Positions 1-5,879 of a DNA stretch of 12,213 nucleotides are shown piece after piece. The DNA lies in the NCBI GenBank assembly GCA_002362595.1, contig DEUO01000139.1:5893-18105 (forward strand), written 5' to 3'. The notes below the pieces were generated by a model, which saw nothing but the letters and a program-made list of their open reading frames with translations, was not told the DNA's origin and searched no databases. The DNA is from Caryophanales bacterium UBA3260. Its GTDB lineage: Bacteria > Bacillota_I > Bacilli_A > RF39 > UBA660. Both the position numbers and the translations under genes were made by a program. The first letter of the stretch is position 1, and each line of letters begins with the position of its first letter.

Positions 1-3
1 GAT

Positions 4-1212
4 TTGGAAGATTACAAAGATTTTTGTTTAAATTTTTTAAATAGTAATTTTAAAGTTTTAGATAAACCTAATTTATTTGGACGCTATTTTATTGGTAGTA
101 CTAAATGGTCTTTAGAATTTATAAAGAATAATATTAATTTGTTTAGCAAGTTAGATAATGATATTATTTATATTATAATAAGGTATGCTATTAATATAGA
201 AGATAAAGATTTAATTAATTTATTACTCTATAGTGATGATTTAGATTTACGTGGAGAAGTTATGGTAGAAGTTATGGATATGGCTCCGATGTCTTTCATG
301 AAATATTGCTATGATATAGTATCTTATTTCACTATAGATAATGATGATGGAACTATAAAAGTAATGGCGGAGAAATATGTTAGTAGAATAGCTTATGAGA
401 TTGTTAATAATAATTTAGGAATAAATTATTATGATAGAGTTAAGGATTTTGTTTTAAGTCATTATGATAAGAATTCTTTGGCAGAAAGATTAGATGGAGT
501 TAATGTTGATAAAGAGATAGGTATAGAGTTTTATGAATATCCAAAGATATTATTTAGAGATATTGATGAGTTGTTTAGAACATCTAGTAATTATAAATTT
601 AGGCTATATGTTAAGTATTCTAATAGATTAAGTAAAGATATAAGGGAATCTTTTTGTTCATCTATTAGAGAATATACAGCAATTGATGAGGAGATTATAG
701 AGCATATTTTTAGTGTAGGTTTAGGAGATAAGTTTTTAGAGTATACTAAGAAGTATATGGAATTAAGTACAGGGGCTAAAGTAGTTGGAGATGCTGGAAG
801 AGGTAGCTGTACGAGAAGTTTTATTGTTGGGGATTATGTTGTTAAGTGTTCTTTTAGAAAGTGGACTTCTACTAGATGTCCTGATAGTTTTGTAGTAGCT
901 AAAAATTATGAAGAGGATATTGTTAGAACACCATTTGGTATGGTAATTGGTGCTTTAGAAGTACAGAAATATTATAAAAAGCCAGTAAATCCTAAAAGTA
1001 AAAGATTAATAGATAAGTTTTGTTATGCGTTGAAAGAGATGGGGTATTCTTTTGAAGATAATGTTATGGGCTTGGATCAAACGCCTAATTTATTTTATTT
1101 AGATAGTTATAAAGAAGCTGATTGCGATAATCCAGAGCAATTACCTAAATGGTTTAAGAAGAATCCAATTGTTTTAGTTGATAGAGATAAAGTTATAAAG
1201 CTTAGTAAATAG
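4..1212 (+). CDS. Unrecognised protein, possibly 5'-truncated; C-terminal third is kinase-like
   Basis: I do not recognise this 402-residue protein. The first in-frame start is TTG at base 4, giving M-E-D-Y. Only three bases precede it, so I cannot see a ribosome binding site, and the gene may begin outside the window. Residues 1-255 look all-helical (short amphipathic helices rich in I, L, Y, D, N), with no signal peptide or membrane segment. Residues about 257-400 change character. A Gly-rich loop (G262, G265, G267) is followed by a strand ending VVK (K281), then acidic residues at 303-305, a hydrophobic strand near 312-320, a D358-Q-T-P-N362 stretch, and VLVD (D393). This order recalls the ATP-binding loop, ATP lysine, catalytic loop and metal-binding Asp of protein-kinase or aminoglycoside-phosphotransferase folds. 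The catalytic loop is one residue short and lacks the usual His/Arg-Asp, so the fold may be inactive or the likeness accidental. The stop is TAG. The downstream pyrophosphatase gene has its own promoter. Kinase likeness is inference; the coding call is firm. Confidence 0.8.
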   Translation: MEDYKDFCLNFLNSNFKVLDKPNLFGRYFIGSTKWSLEFIKNNINLFSKLDNDIIYIIIRYAINIEDKDLINLLLYSDDLDLRGEVMVEVMDMAPMSFMKYCYDIVSYFTIDNDDGTIKVMAEKYVSRIAYEIVNNNLGINYYDRVKDFVLSHYDKNSLAERLDGVNVDKEIGIEFYEYPKILFRDIDELFRTSSNYKFRLYVKYSNRLSKDIRESFCSSIREYTAIDEEIIEHIFSVGLGDKFLEYTKKYMELSTGAKVVGDAGRGSCTRSFIVGDYVVKCSFRKWTSTRCPDSFVVAKNYEEDIVRTPFGMVIGALEVQKYYKKPVNPKSKRLIDKFCYALKEMGYSFEDNVMGLDQTPNLFYLDSYKEADCDNPEQLPKWFKKNPIVLVDRDKVIKLSK

Positions 1213-1236
1213 GTAATTTTATAAAATGGCGATATG

Positions 1237-1245
1237 TGTTATAAT
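1237..1245 (+). promoter_or_regulatory. Extended -10 promoter for the pyrophosphatase gene
   Basis: TG, one base, then a perfect TATAAT at 1240-1245 form an extended -10 element in the 60-base gap after the first gene. There is no good -35 at the expected distance (TTTTAT near 1217), which an extended -10 can tolerate. Transcription would start near 1252, ahead of the Shine-Dalgarno GAGGGG and the ATG at 1273. The upstream in-frame ATG at 1234 would lie before this start point, so the promoter argues against using it. Confidence 0.55.
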
Positions 1246-1272
1246 AATGGTAAAGGAAGAGGGGATTCATCT

Positions 1273-2889
1273 ATGAAAACTACTTATATTTTTGGACATA
1301 AGATACCTGATACTGATTCAGTTTGTGCTAGTATTAGTTTGTCTTATTTAAAGAATAAATTAGGCTACAAGACTGAACCTAGGGTATTAGGAACTATTAA
1401 TAAAGAGACACAATTTGTTTTAAATTATTTTAATGTTCCTGAACCACAATTTTTAGATGATGTTAAAGTACAGATAAAAGATATGCATTATAATAAGGAA
1501 GCAATGATAGAAGAACATAGTTCAATATATGAGGCATATAAGTTTTTAGTTAAGTTAGGAGTTACGGGGTTGCCTCTTATTAATAAACATCATAAGTTAA
1601 CGGGATATGTTAATATTAAGGAGATATCTAAGTATTTAATAGATGGGGATTTAAATTATTTGAATACTTCCTATGATAATATGCTTTCTACTTTGGGTGC
1701 TACTGAAATATTAAGGTTTGATGATGAAATAGAAGGTAGAATTATTGCTGCTTCTTATAAGAGTGAAACTTTTGTTAATAGAGTAAGGTTAAGTAAAAAT
1801 GATATTTTATTAATGGGAGATAGATATAGAATTCAAGAGTATGCAATTAATTCTGGGGTTAAGATGATAGTACTTGCAAATAATTTTAATTTACCTGATA
1901 ATTTGTTAGAGGAAGCTAAAGAGAAGAAGATAAATGTAATTAGTGTTCCTTTAGGTACTTATAAAGCAGCTAATATGATGAAGTTATGTAATTATGTTAT
2001 GTTACTTAATATTAATCCTAATCCTGTTACTTTTAGTATTTTTGATTATCGTAATGATTTTATTGATGTAAGTAGTAAATTAGGACATACTAATTATCCT
2101 ATTGTTAATAAAAAGAATATGTGTTTAGGAATGATATGTTTAATTGATACGAATAATTTTCAAAGAAAAAGCGTTATTTTAGTTGATCATAATCAACAAT
2201 CGCAAAGTGTTGACGGAATTGAAGAGGCGGAGATTGTGGAGATTATTGATCATCATAATTTAGGAACTATTGGAACTTCTATCCCTATTAACTTTAGGAG
2301 TGTACCAGTAGGATGTACTTGTACTATTATTTATCAATTGTATAAAGAAGCTAATGTGTTAATTCCTAAGGATATGGCAGGTATTATGTTATCGGCTATA
2401 TTATCAGATACTTTATTGTTTAAGTCTCCTACTACGACTAAGAAAGATATAGAAGTAGGCAATGAGCTTGCACGTATTGCGCAAGTTGATGTCTCCGAGT
2501 ATGGTTATAATATGTTTAGAGCAGCTAGTAGTGTTAATGGTATGAGTGTAGAAGATATTATTCAAGCTGATTTTAAATCATTTAAATGCAAAGATGATAC
2601 ATTGGCAATTAGTCAAGTAATGACTATGGATTTTGAACAAATAGCTCAAAGAAAAGAAGAATTTATTGATAGTTTAAATTCAATGTGTAAACTTGGTAGT
2701 TATAAAGTAGCATTACTTTTTGTTACTGATATTATAAAGAATGGTTCTTATATTCTATATAATGATGATGCTAAAGAGTTGTTAGAAGAAGCTTATGGTA
2801 TAGAGAATATTGAGCAAGGTACTTATTTTGATGGAGTAGTTTCACGTAAGAAACAGATGTTACCTCCACTTCTTGAATCAGAAAGATAA
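1273..2889 (+). CDS. ppaC: Manganese-dependent inorganic pyrophosphatase with CBS and DRTGG domains (family II)
   Basis: This cytoplasmic enzyme hydrolyses pyrophosphate to two phosphates, pulling biosynthetic reactions forward. The 538-residue protein has the N-terminal DHH catalytic motif GHKIPDTD at 8-15 (metal ligands H9, D13, D15), VDHN at 304-307, DHH at 326-328, S-D-T at 378-380, and the C-terminal DHHA2 substrate motif SRKKQ at 524-528. The catalytic N-domain is split by an insertion at about 64-295: a CBS motif, a DRTGG-type domain near 135-235, and a second CBS motif. Plain family II enzymes have about 310 residues, so the extra length is this regulatory insert. In characterised CBS-pyrophosphatases, AMP and ADP inhibit and ATP or diadenosine polyphosphates activate. 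I infer the same here. I chose the ATG at 1273 because GAGGGG lies 8-9 nt ahead, the protein then begins MKTTYIFGH like its relatives, and the ATG at 1234 falls inside the promoter. It appears to be a single-gene unit. Confidence 0.96.
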   Translation: MKTTYIFGHKIPDTDSVCASISLSYLKNKLGYKTEPRVLGTINKETQFVLNYFNVPEPQFLDDVKVQIKDMHYNKEAMIEEHSSIYEAYKFLVKLGVTGLPLINKHHKLTGYVNIKEISKYLIDGDLNYLNTSYDNMLSTLGATEILRFDDEIEGRIIAASYKSETFVNRVRLSKNDILLMGDRYRIQEYAINSGVKMIVLANNFNLPDNLLEEAKEKKINVISVPLGTYKAANMMKLCNYVMLLNINPNPVTFSIFDYRNDFIDVSSKLGHTNYPIVNKKNMCLGMICLIDTNNFQRKSVILVDHNQQSQSVDGIEEAEIVEIIDHHNLGTIGTSIPINFRSVPVGCTCTIIYQLYKEANVLIPKDMAGIMLSAILSDTLLFKSPTTTKKDIEVGNELARIAQVDVSEYGYNMFRAASSVNGMSVEDIIQADFKSFKCKDDTLAISQVMTMDFEQIAQRKEEFIDSLNSMCKLGSYKVALLFVTDIIKNGSYILYNDDAKELLEEAYGIENIEQGTYFDGVVSRKKQMLPPLLESER

Positions 2890-2914
2890 AAAAGAAAGTT
2901 TAATCTTTCTTTTT
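2889..2914 (+). terminator. Rho-independent terminator after ppaC
   Basis: A 10-bp perfect stem (AAAAAGAAAG with CTTTCTTTTT) surrounds a 6-nt loop, TTTAAT. The descending arm itself ends in a T run. The last A of the ppaC TAA stop belongs to the stem. The stem has only two or three G-C pairs, so it is weak by usual measures but fits this AT-rich genome. Confidence 0.7.
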
Positions 2915-2917
2915 ATA

Positions 2918-2937
2918 TGATAAAATAATAATAGGTG
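2918..2937 (+). promoter_or_regulatory. Extended -10 promoter and Shine-Dalgarno for the dehydrogenase gene
   Basis: TG at 2918-2919, one base, then TAAAAT at 2921-2926 form an extended -10 box directly after the terminator. AGGTG begins only 6 nt later at 2933, and AGGTGAT (2933-2939) is fully complementary to AUCACCU in the 16S rRNA 3' end. Transcription would begin at or next to the Shine-Dalgarno, leaving a leader of about 10-12 nt before the ATG at 2944. No clear -35 is visible. Confidence 0.4.
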
Positions 2938-2943
2938 ATAAAT

Positions 2944-3708
2944 ATGTTAGCAATAGTTACAGGGGCTTCTTCAGGAATAGGAAGAGATATGGCAAAATAT
3001 TTAGGTAGTCTTGGTTATGATTTAATTTTGGTTAGTAGAGATGAAAATAGATTAAAGGAAGTAGCTAAGCAAATTAGGACAAATGTAGAAATATATCCAG
3101 TAGATTTAACAGGAAAAGAGAATTGTTTTAAGCTATATGATAATTATAAAGATAGAGATATAGATTTATTGGTTAATGGAGCTGGATTTGGGTTGTTTGG
3201 TAATACTTGGGATACAGATATTAATAGAGAATTGAAGATGATTGATTTAAATATTACAGCTACTCATATTCTTACTAAGTTGTTTTTACAAGATATGGTT
3301 AAGAAAGATAAAGGGCGTATTTTAAATATTGCAAGTAGCGCTGGTTTTTTAGCGGGTCCTGTACTTAATACATATTATGCTAGTAAGAATTATGTCGCTA
3401 AATGGACGATGGGAATTTATGAAGAATTAAGAAGGGTAAAGAGTAATGTTCATATTAGTTGTTTATGTCCTGGACCAGTTAATACTAATTTTAATAAAGT
3501 GGCTGGCGGATCATTTAATATGAAAGCTCTTAGTAGTGAGTATGTAGCTAAATATGGTATTTTAAAATGTTTTAAGAATAAGTTAATTATTATACCTGGT
3601 TTTAGTGTTAGATTAGTGTTATTTATGAATAGATTTATAAGTAATAAGTTATCTTTACGTATTGTTTATAATATTCAAAATAAAAAAGTAAAAGGAAATG
3701 GTAAGTAA
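2944..3708 (+). CDS. Short-chain dehydrogenase/reductase, substrate unknown
   Basis: A classical SDR of 254 residues that probably oxidises or reduces an alcohol/carbonyl group with NAD(P)(H) in the cytoplasm. The Rossmann dinucleotide motif TGASSGIG is at residues 6-13, followed by the structural motif NGAG at 78-81 (NNAG in most relatives), N103, and the catalytic set S131, Y144 and K148 (YYASK). The PGP motif at 176-178 is also present. R32 after the second strand suggests NADPH preference, an inference. The C-terminal 50 residues carry a hydrophobic stretch near 213-231, as in bacterial SDRs of the YqjQ/DltE type, which may touch membrane or a lipid-like substrate. The in-frame GTG at 2935 overlaps the Shine-Dalgarno AGGTG, so ATG 2944, 6 nt after AGGTG, is the better start. 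The gene overlaps the next by one base (TAATG), so the two are likely co-translated. Family is certain; substrate cannot be read from the sequence. Confidence 0.93.
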   Translation: MLAIVTGASSGIGRDMAKYLGSLGYDLILVSRDENRLKEVAKQIRTNVEIYPVDLTGKENCFKLYDNYKDRDIDLLVNGAGFGLFGNTWDTDINRELKMIDLNITATHILTKLFLQDMVKKDKGRILNIASSAGFLAGPVLNTYYASKNYVAKWTMGIYEELRRVKSNVHISCLCPGPVNTNFNKVAGGSFNMKALSSEYVAKYGILKCFKNKLIIIPGFSVRLVLFMNRFISNKLSLRIVYNIQNKKVKGNGK

Positions 3709-4442
3709 TGTTAGGATATATGCTTAAGAATTTACCGTCTAAATATGTTTATGCCGGTTATAGTATAAGAAAGAGTTTAACTATTATGACTTCTAATATT
3801 AATGGTCGTATTGTTTATGATGTTTTTTTGTATACTTATGTTGATAATTATTTATCTTTTTATCTACAAATGGATAATGGTAAGTATAAGAATGTTAATT
3901 ATAATATTATGGTTGATGAAGCAGATGCTGAGGATTTAATAAGTAGACATTTGTCACGTGGTAGTGTTATTAATACTGATGATTATGAAGAATATGATAA
4001 GAATAATATTGTTGGTGTATTCGGTTTGCGTAATATAGAAACATTAATAAAACAGGTTGATGATATGAAAAAAGCGGATCCAGAGAATCATGATATTAGT
4101 TTGGAAGCTTTGATGGATGTTAAGAATCAATATATGGGAATGGAAATTGTTGGAGTTATTAATCAGTTTAATAAATGTTTAAAGTATGAAAAAGGCATGA
4201 TTACTGTGCCTCCTATTAAGAAGGATATGACTGATGATTATGAGTCTTTAATTGGCGATGAAATGGATTATTTTGATTTTATGTCTGGTAAGGATTCAGA
4301 TCAAATTATAAGGGAACTTAAGTTATTAGATGATACTTTAGATGGCGTTGGCAATATTAAGGATGGTAAGGAGATAATTATTTCTAAGAGTGAAGAAGAA
4401 GGTTCTGGAAGTAAGCTAGAAGTAAGGAATAAGGATAGTTAA
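3708..4442 (+). CDS. Unrecognised soluble protein of 244 residues with acidic C-terminal half
   Basis: I cannot assign this protein. The ATG at 3708 shares its A with the TAA stop of the dehydrogenase, a usual sign of translational coupling. AAAGGAA ends about 11 nt ahead. Residues 12-70 look like an alternating beta-rich segment (YVYAGYSIRKSL, GRIVYDVFLYTYV, YLSFYLQMDNG). Residues 68-160 look mainly helical, and a disordered-looking, Asp/Glu/Lys-rich tail runs from about 170 to the end, closing with SEEEGSGSKLEVRNKDS. There is no signal peptide, membrane helix or cysteine cluster. Base and codon use match the neighbours. Coupling to the dehydrogenase suggests a joint role, but that is inference. 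A second in-frame ATG at 3720 has a poorly spaced AGGA, so I keep 3708. A terminator follows the stop directly. Confidence 0.85.
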   Translation: MLGYMLKNLPSKYVYAGYSIRKSLTIMTSNINGRIVYDVFLYTYVDNYLSFYLQMDNGKYKNVNYNIMVDEADAEDLISRHLSRGSVINTDDYEEYDKNNIVGVFGLRNIETLIKQVDDMKKADPENHDISLEALMDVKNQYMGMEIVGVINQFNKCLKYEKGMITVPPIKKDMTDDYESLIGDEMDYFDFMSGKDSDQIIRELKLLDDTLDGVGNIKDGKEIIISKSEEEGSGSKLEVRNKDS

Positions 4443-4453
4443 TATGTATTTAT

Positions 4454-4483
4454 AAAACTTCTTTTTAGAAGTTTTAATTTTTT
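4454..4483 (+). terminator. Rho-independent terminator after the dehydrogenase operon
   Basis: A 9-bp perfect stem, AAAACTTCT with AGAAGTTTT, surrounds a TTTT loop, followed by AA and six T (4478-4483). It starts 11 nt after the TAA of the 244-residue gene and separates it from the next promoter, which begins two bases after the T run. Confidence 0.8.
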
Positions 4484-4484
4484 G

Positions 4485-4512
4485 TTTACAACGAACAAAA
4501 GTATGGTATAAT
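4485..4512 (+). promoter_or_regulatory. Sigma-A-type promoter of the radical SAM-uvrA operon
   Basis: TTTACA at 4485-4490 is a five-of-six match to the -35 consensus. A 16-nt spacer leads to a perfect TATAAT at 4507-4512, preceded by TG and one base (extended -10). It is the best promoter in the window. The expected transcription start is near 4518-4519, at the Shine-Dalgarno AGGTG (4519-4523) itself, so the leader would be about 10 nt. Confidence 0.75.
4492..4505 (+). promoter_or_regulatory. Possible LexA (SOS) box inside the promoter spacer
   Basis: CGAAC-AAAA-GTATG lies between the -35 and -10 boxes. The Bacillus LexA operator is CGAAC-N4-GTTCG; the left half matches fully and the right half at three of five bases. 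Against the looser clostridial form GAAC-N4-GTTT there is one mismatch. Its position would block RNA polymerase, and the operon contains uvrA, a classic SOS gene. The imperfect right half keeps confidence low. Confidence 0.4.
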
Positions 4513-4528
4513 TTTGATAGGTGTTGTT

Positions 4529-5329
4529 ATGTTTAAGAAGATTTATGTAGAAGTAACTAATATATGTAATTTAAATTGTTTATTTTGTAATGGTAATAAT
4601 AGAATTAAGCAGTTTATTGATGTAAGCAAGTTTAAGTTTTTATTAAGTAAGTTAAAGGGATATACAAAATATTTGTATTTTCATGTTATGGGTGAACCTT
4701 TATTACATCCTAATATTAATGAATTAATTAATTTAGCTAGTGAGGATTTTTATGTAAATATTACTAGTAATGGATATTTAATAGATAGAATAGGGGATAA
4801 TAAGAATATAAGACAAATTAATTTATCTTTACATAGTTATAATGGAAATATAAAGAGTTTAGATAGTTATATGAAATGTATTTTTGAGAATGTTGATAAG
4901 TTGGTTCTTAATAATACTATTATTAAATATAGAATGTGGGTAGATGGTAAATATAGAAATAAAATTATTAAATTATTAGAAGATAAGTATAATGTTAAAA
5001 TAGATGATAAGAAAAAAGCTAAATTATCTGATAATGTTTATTATGAAGTAGAACAAGAATTTATTTGGCCTAATTTGGATAATAGTTATGAATCTTCTAT
5101 TGGCAGTTGCCGTGGAACAAGAGATCATATAGGTATTTTAGTAGATGGAGAGGTTGTTCCCTGTTGTTTAGATAGTAATGGAATAATTAATTTAGGGAAT
5201 ATTTACAAACAAGATTTAAATGATATAATAAATAGCGAACTTTTTAAAGAAATAAAAGAAGGTTTCTTAAATAATAAGAAAGTTAATGAGTTATGTAAGA
5301 AATGTAATTTCTATGATTTAAGGAGGTAG
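4529..5329 (+). CDS. Radical SAM protein with SPASM-type C-terminal cluster, substrate unknown
   Basis: A 266-residue radical SAM enzyme. The CxxxCxxC motif that binds the 4Fe-4S cluster and SAM is C13, C17, C20, preceded by the usual first strand (IYVEVTNIC). MGEP at 54-57 corresponds to the GGE-type SAM-binding motif, and NITSNG at 77-82 fits the third strand of the partial barrel. The C-terminal part has C194, then GILVDGEVVPCC (C212, C213), LGN at 222-224, and C256-x2-C259. This is the SPASM layout, but with cysteines for about one auxiliary cluster, not two. Such enzymes modify peptides, proteins or small molecules; no substrate can be read here, and I see no precursor-peptide ORF beside it. 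I chose ATG 4529, 5 nt after AGGTG. The in-frame TTG at 4514 lies upstream of the predicted transcription start. It is the first gene of the unit that includes uvrA. Its stop codon TAG directly follows the AGGAGG used by the next gene. Confidence 0.9.
   Translation: MFKKIYVEVTNICNLNCLFCNGNNRIKQFIDVSKFKFLLSKLKGYTKYLYFHVMGEPLLHPNINELINLASEDFYVNITSNGYLIDRIGDNKNIRQINLSLHSYNGNIKSLDSYMKCIFENVDKLVLNNTIIKYRMWVDGKYRNKIIKLLEDKYNVKIDDKKKAKLSDNVYYEVEQEFIWPNLDNSYESSIGSCRGTRDHIGILVDGEVVPCCLDSNGIINLGNIYKQDLNDIINSELFKEIKEGFLNNKKVNELCKKCNFYDLRR
5320..5326 (+). promoter_or_regulatory. Strong ribosome binding site that fixes a TTG start
   Basis: AAGGAGG, a full match to the anti-Shine-Dalgarno core, sits within the last codons of the radical SAM gene and 7 nt before TTG at 5334. 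No ATG or GTG in the right frame lies nearby, so this site supports the TTG as the start of the next gene. Confidence 0.75.
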
Positions 5330-5333
5330 TGTT

Positions 5334-5879
5334 TTGGAAGTAAAAGGGTATAAAGCATTTAATAAGAATAAACAGAATAGATATGGAGTACCCTTTTTAG
5401 AAGGTCATACATATCGCGTTTTAGGACCAGTAAGTTTTGGATGTAATGGTAATGGTTATCATTTTTGTCGTGAACTTAGTGATGTTTTTAGATATGTTGA
5501 TAATAATGAAGAGGTATGTGTGGCTTCTGTTACTGGTTCTGGTGAGATGGTAACTTTTAATGATGAATATTATGGATATTATGATATGTATTCTTCTGAA
5601 ATACTCAGAGTAGATAGATTTTTATCTCGCGAAGAAATTATAGATATTATGTTAAATAGTAATGAAGAAGCTATTAGAAAGTTTTTATTATTTTTTAGAT
5701 TAAATTCTTTAGAGTTATCTTTATTTGTAAATAGATTTGGTAGTAATATGAAAATTATGGAATTTATTATGTATTATCAAATGGGTTGTAAAGATATTTA
5801 TATGCAAGATTATGGTCATAGACAGGAAATAGTTAGGAAGGTGTTAATGTATGGACAAAATAGTAATAAAGGGAGCTAG
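5334..5879 (+). CDS. DUF7666-like protein of unknown function
   Basis: A 181-residue protein starting at TTG, supported by AAGGAGG 7 nt ahead. Residues 3-95 resemble the domain known as DUF7666, often found in phage and bacterial accessory genes: an opening KGYKAFNK, a Gly/Tyr-rich turn, then NGYHFCRELSDVFRY (GYHFC at 41-45) followed by beta strands and a V-D/R-rich end. Residues 97-180 are helical and rich in hydrophobic residues (FLLFFRLNSLELSLFVNRF), but too broken by charges for clear membrane helices. No function is known to me for this domain. The gene ends 29 bases inside uvrA in another frame, so the two are probably translationally coupled. It lies 4 bases after the radical SAM gene. 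The DUF assignment is from motif memory and needs a profile search; the coding call is strong because of overlap, ribosome binding site and codon use. Confidence 0.8.
   Translation: MEVKGYKAFNKNKQNRYGVPFLEGHTYRVLGPVSFGCNGNGYHFCRELSDVFRYVDNNEEVCVASVTGSGEMVTFNDEYYGYYDMYSSEILRVDRFLSREEIIDIMLNSNEEAIRKFLLFFRLNSLELSLFVNRFGSNMKIMEFIMYYQMGCKDIYMQDYGHRQEIVRKVLMYGQNSNKGS

Noticed and set aside
1234..1272. Upstream ATG giving 13 extra residues on the pyrophosphatase
   Set aside because: It precedes the predicted transcription start and overlaps the -10 region; ATG 1273 has a good Shine-Dalgarno and the family N-terminus.
4514..4528. TTG start adding five residues to the radical SAM protein
   Set aside because: It lies two bases after the -10 box, upstream of any likely transcription start; ATG 4529 follows AGGTG by 5 nt.
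4529..5329. Spore photoproduct lyase, suggested by closeness to uvrA
   Set aside because: The CxxxCxxC is near the N-terminus and the C-terminus has SPASM-type cysteines, unlike the architecture of spore photoproduct lyase.
4443..5333. Radical SAM gene as part of a RiPP cluster
   Set aside because: No small precursor-like ORF, transporter or protease lies next to it; the gaps on both sides hold only a terminator, promoter or ribosome site.
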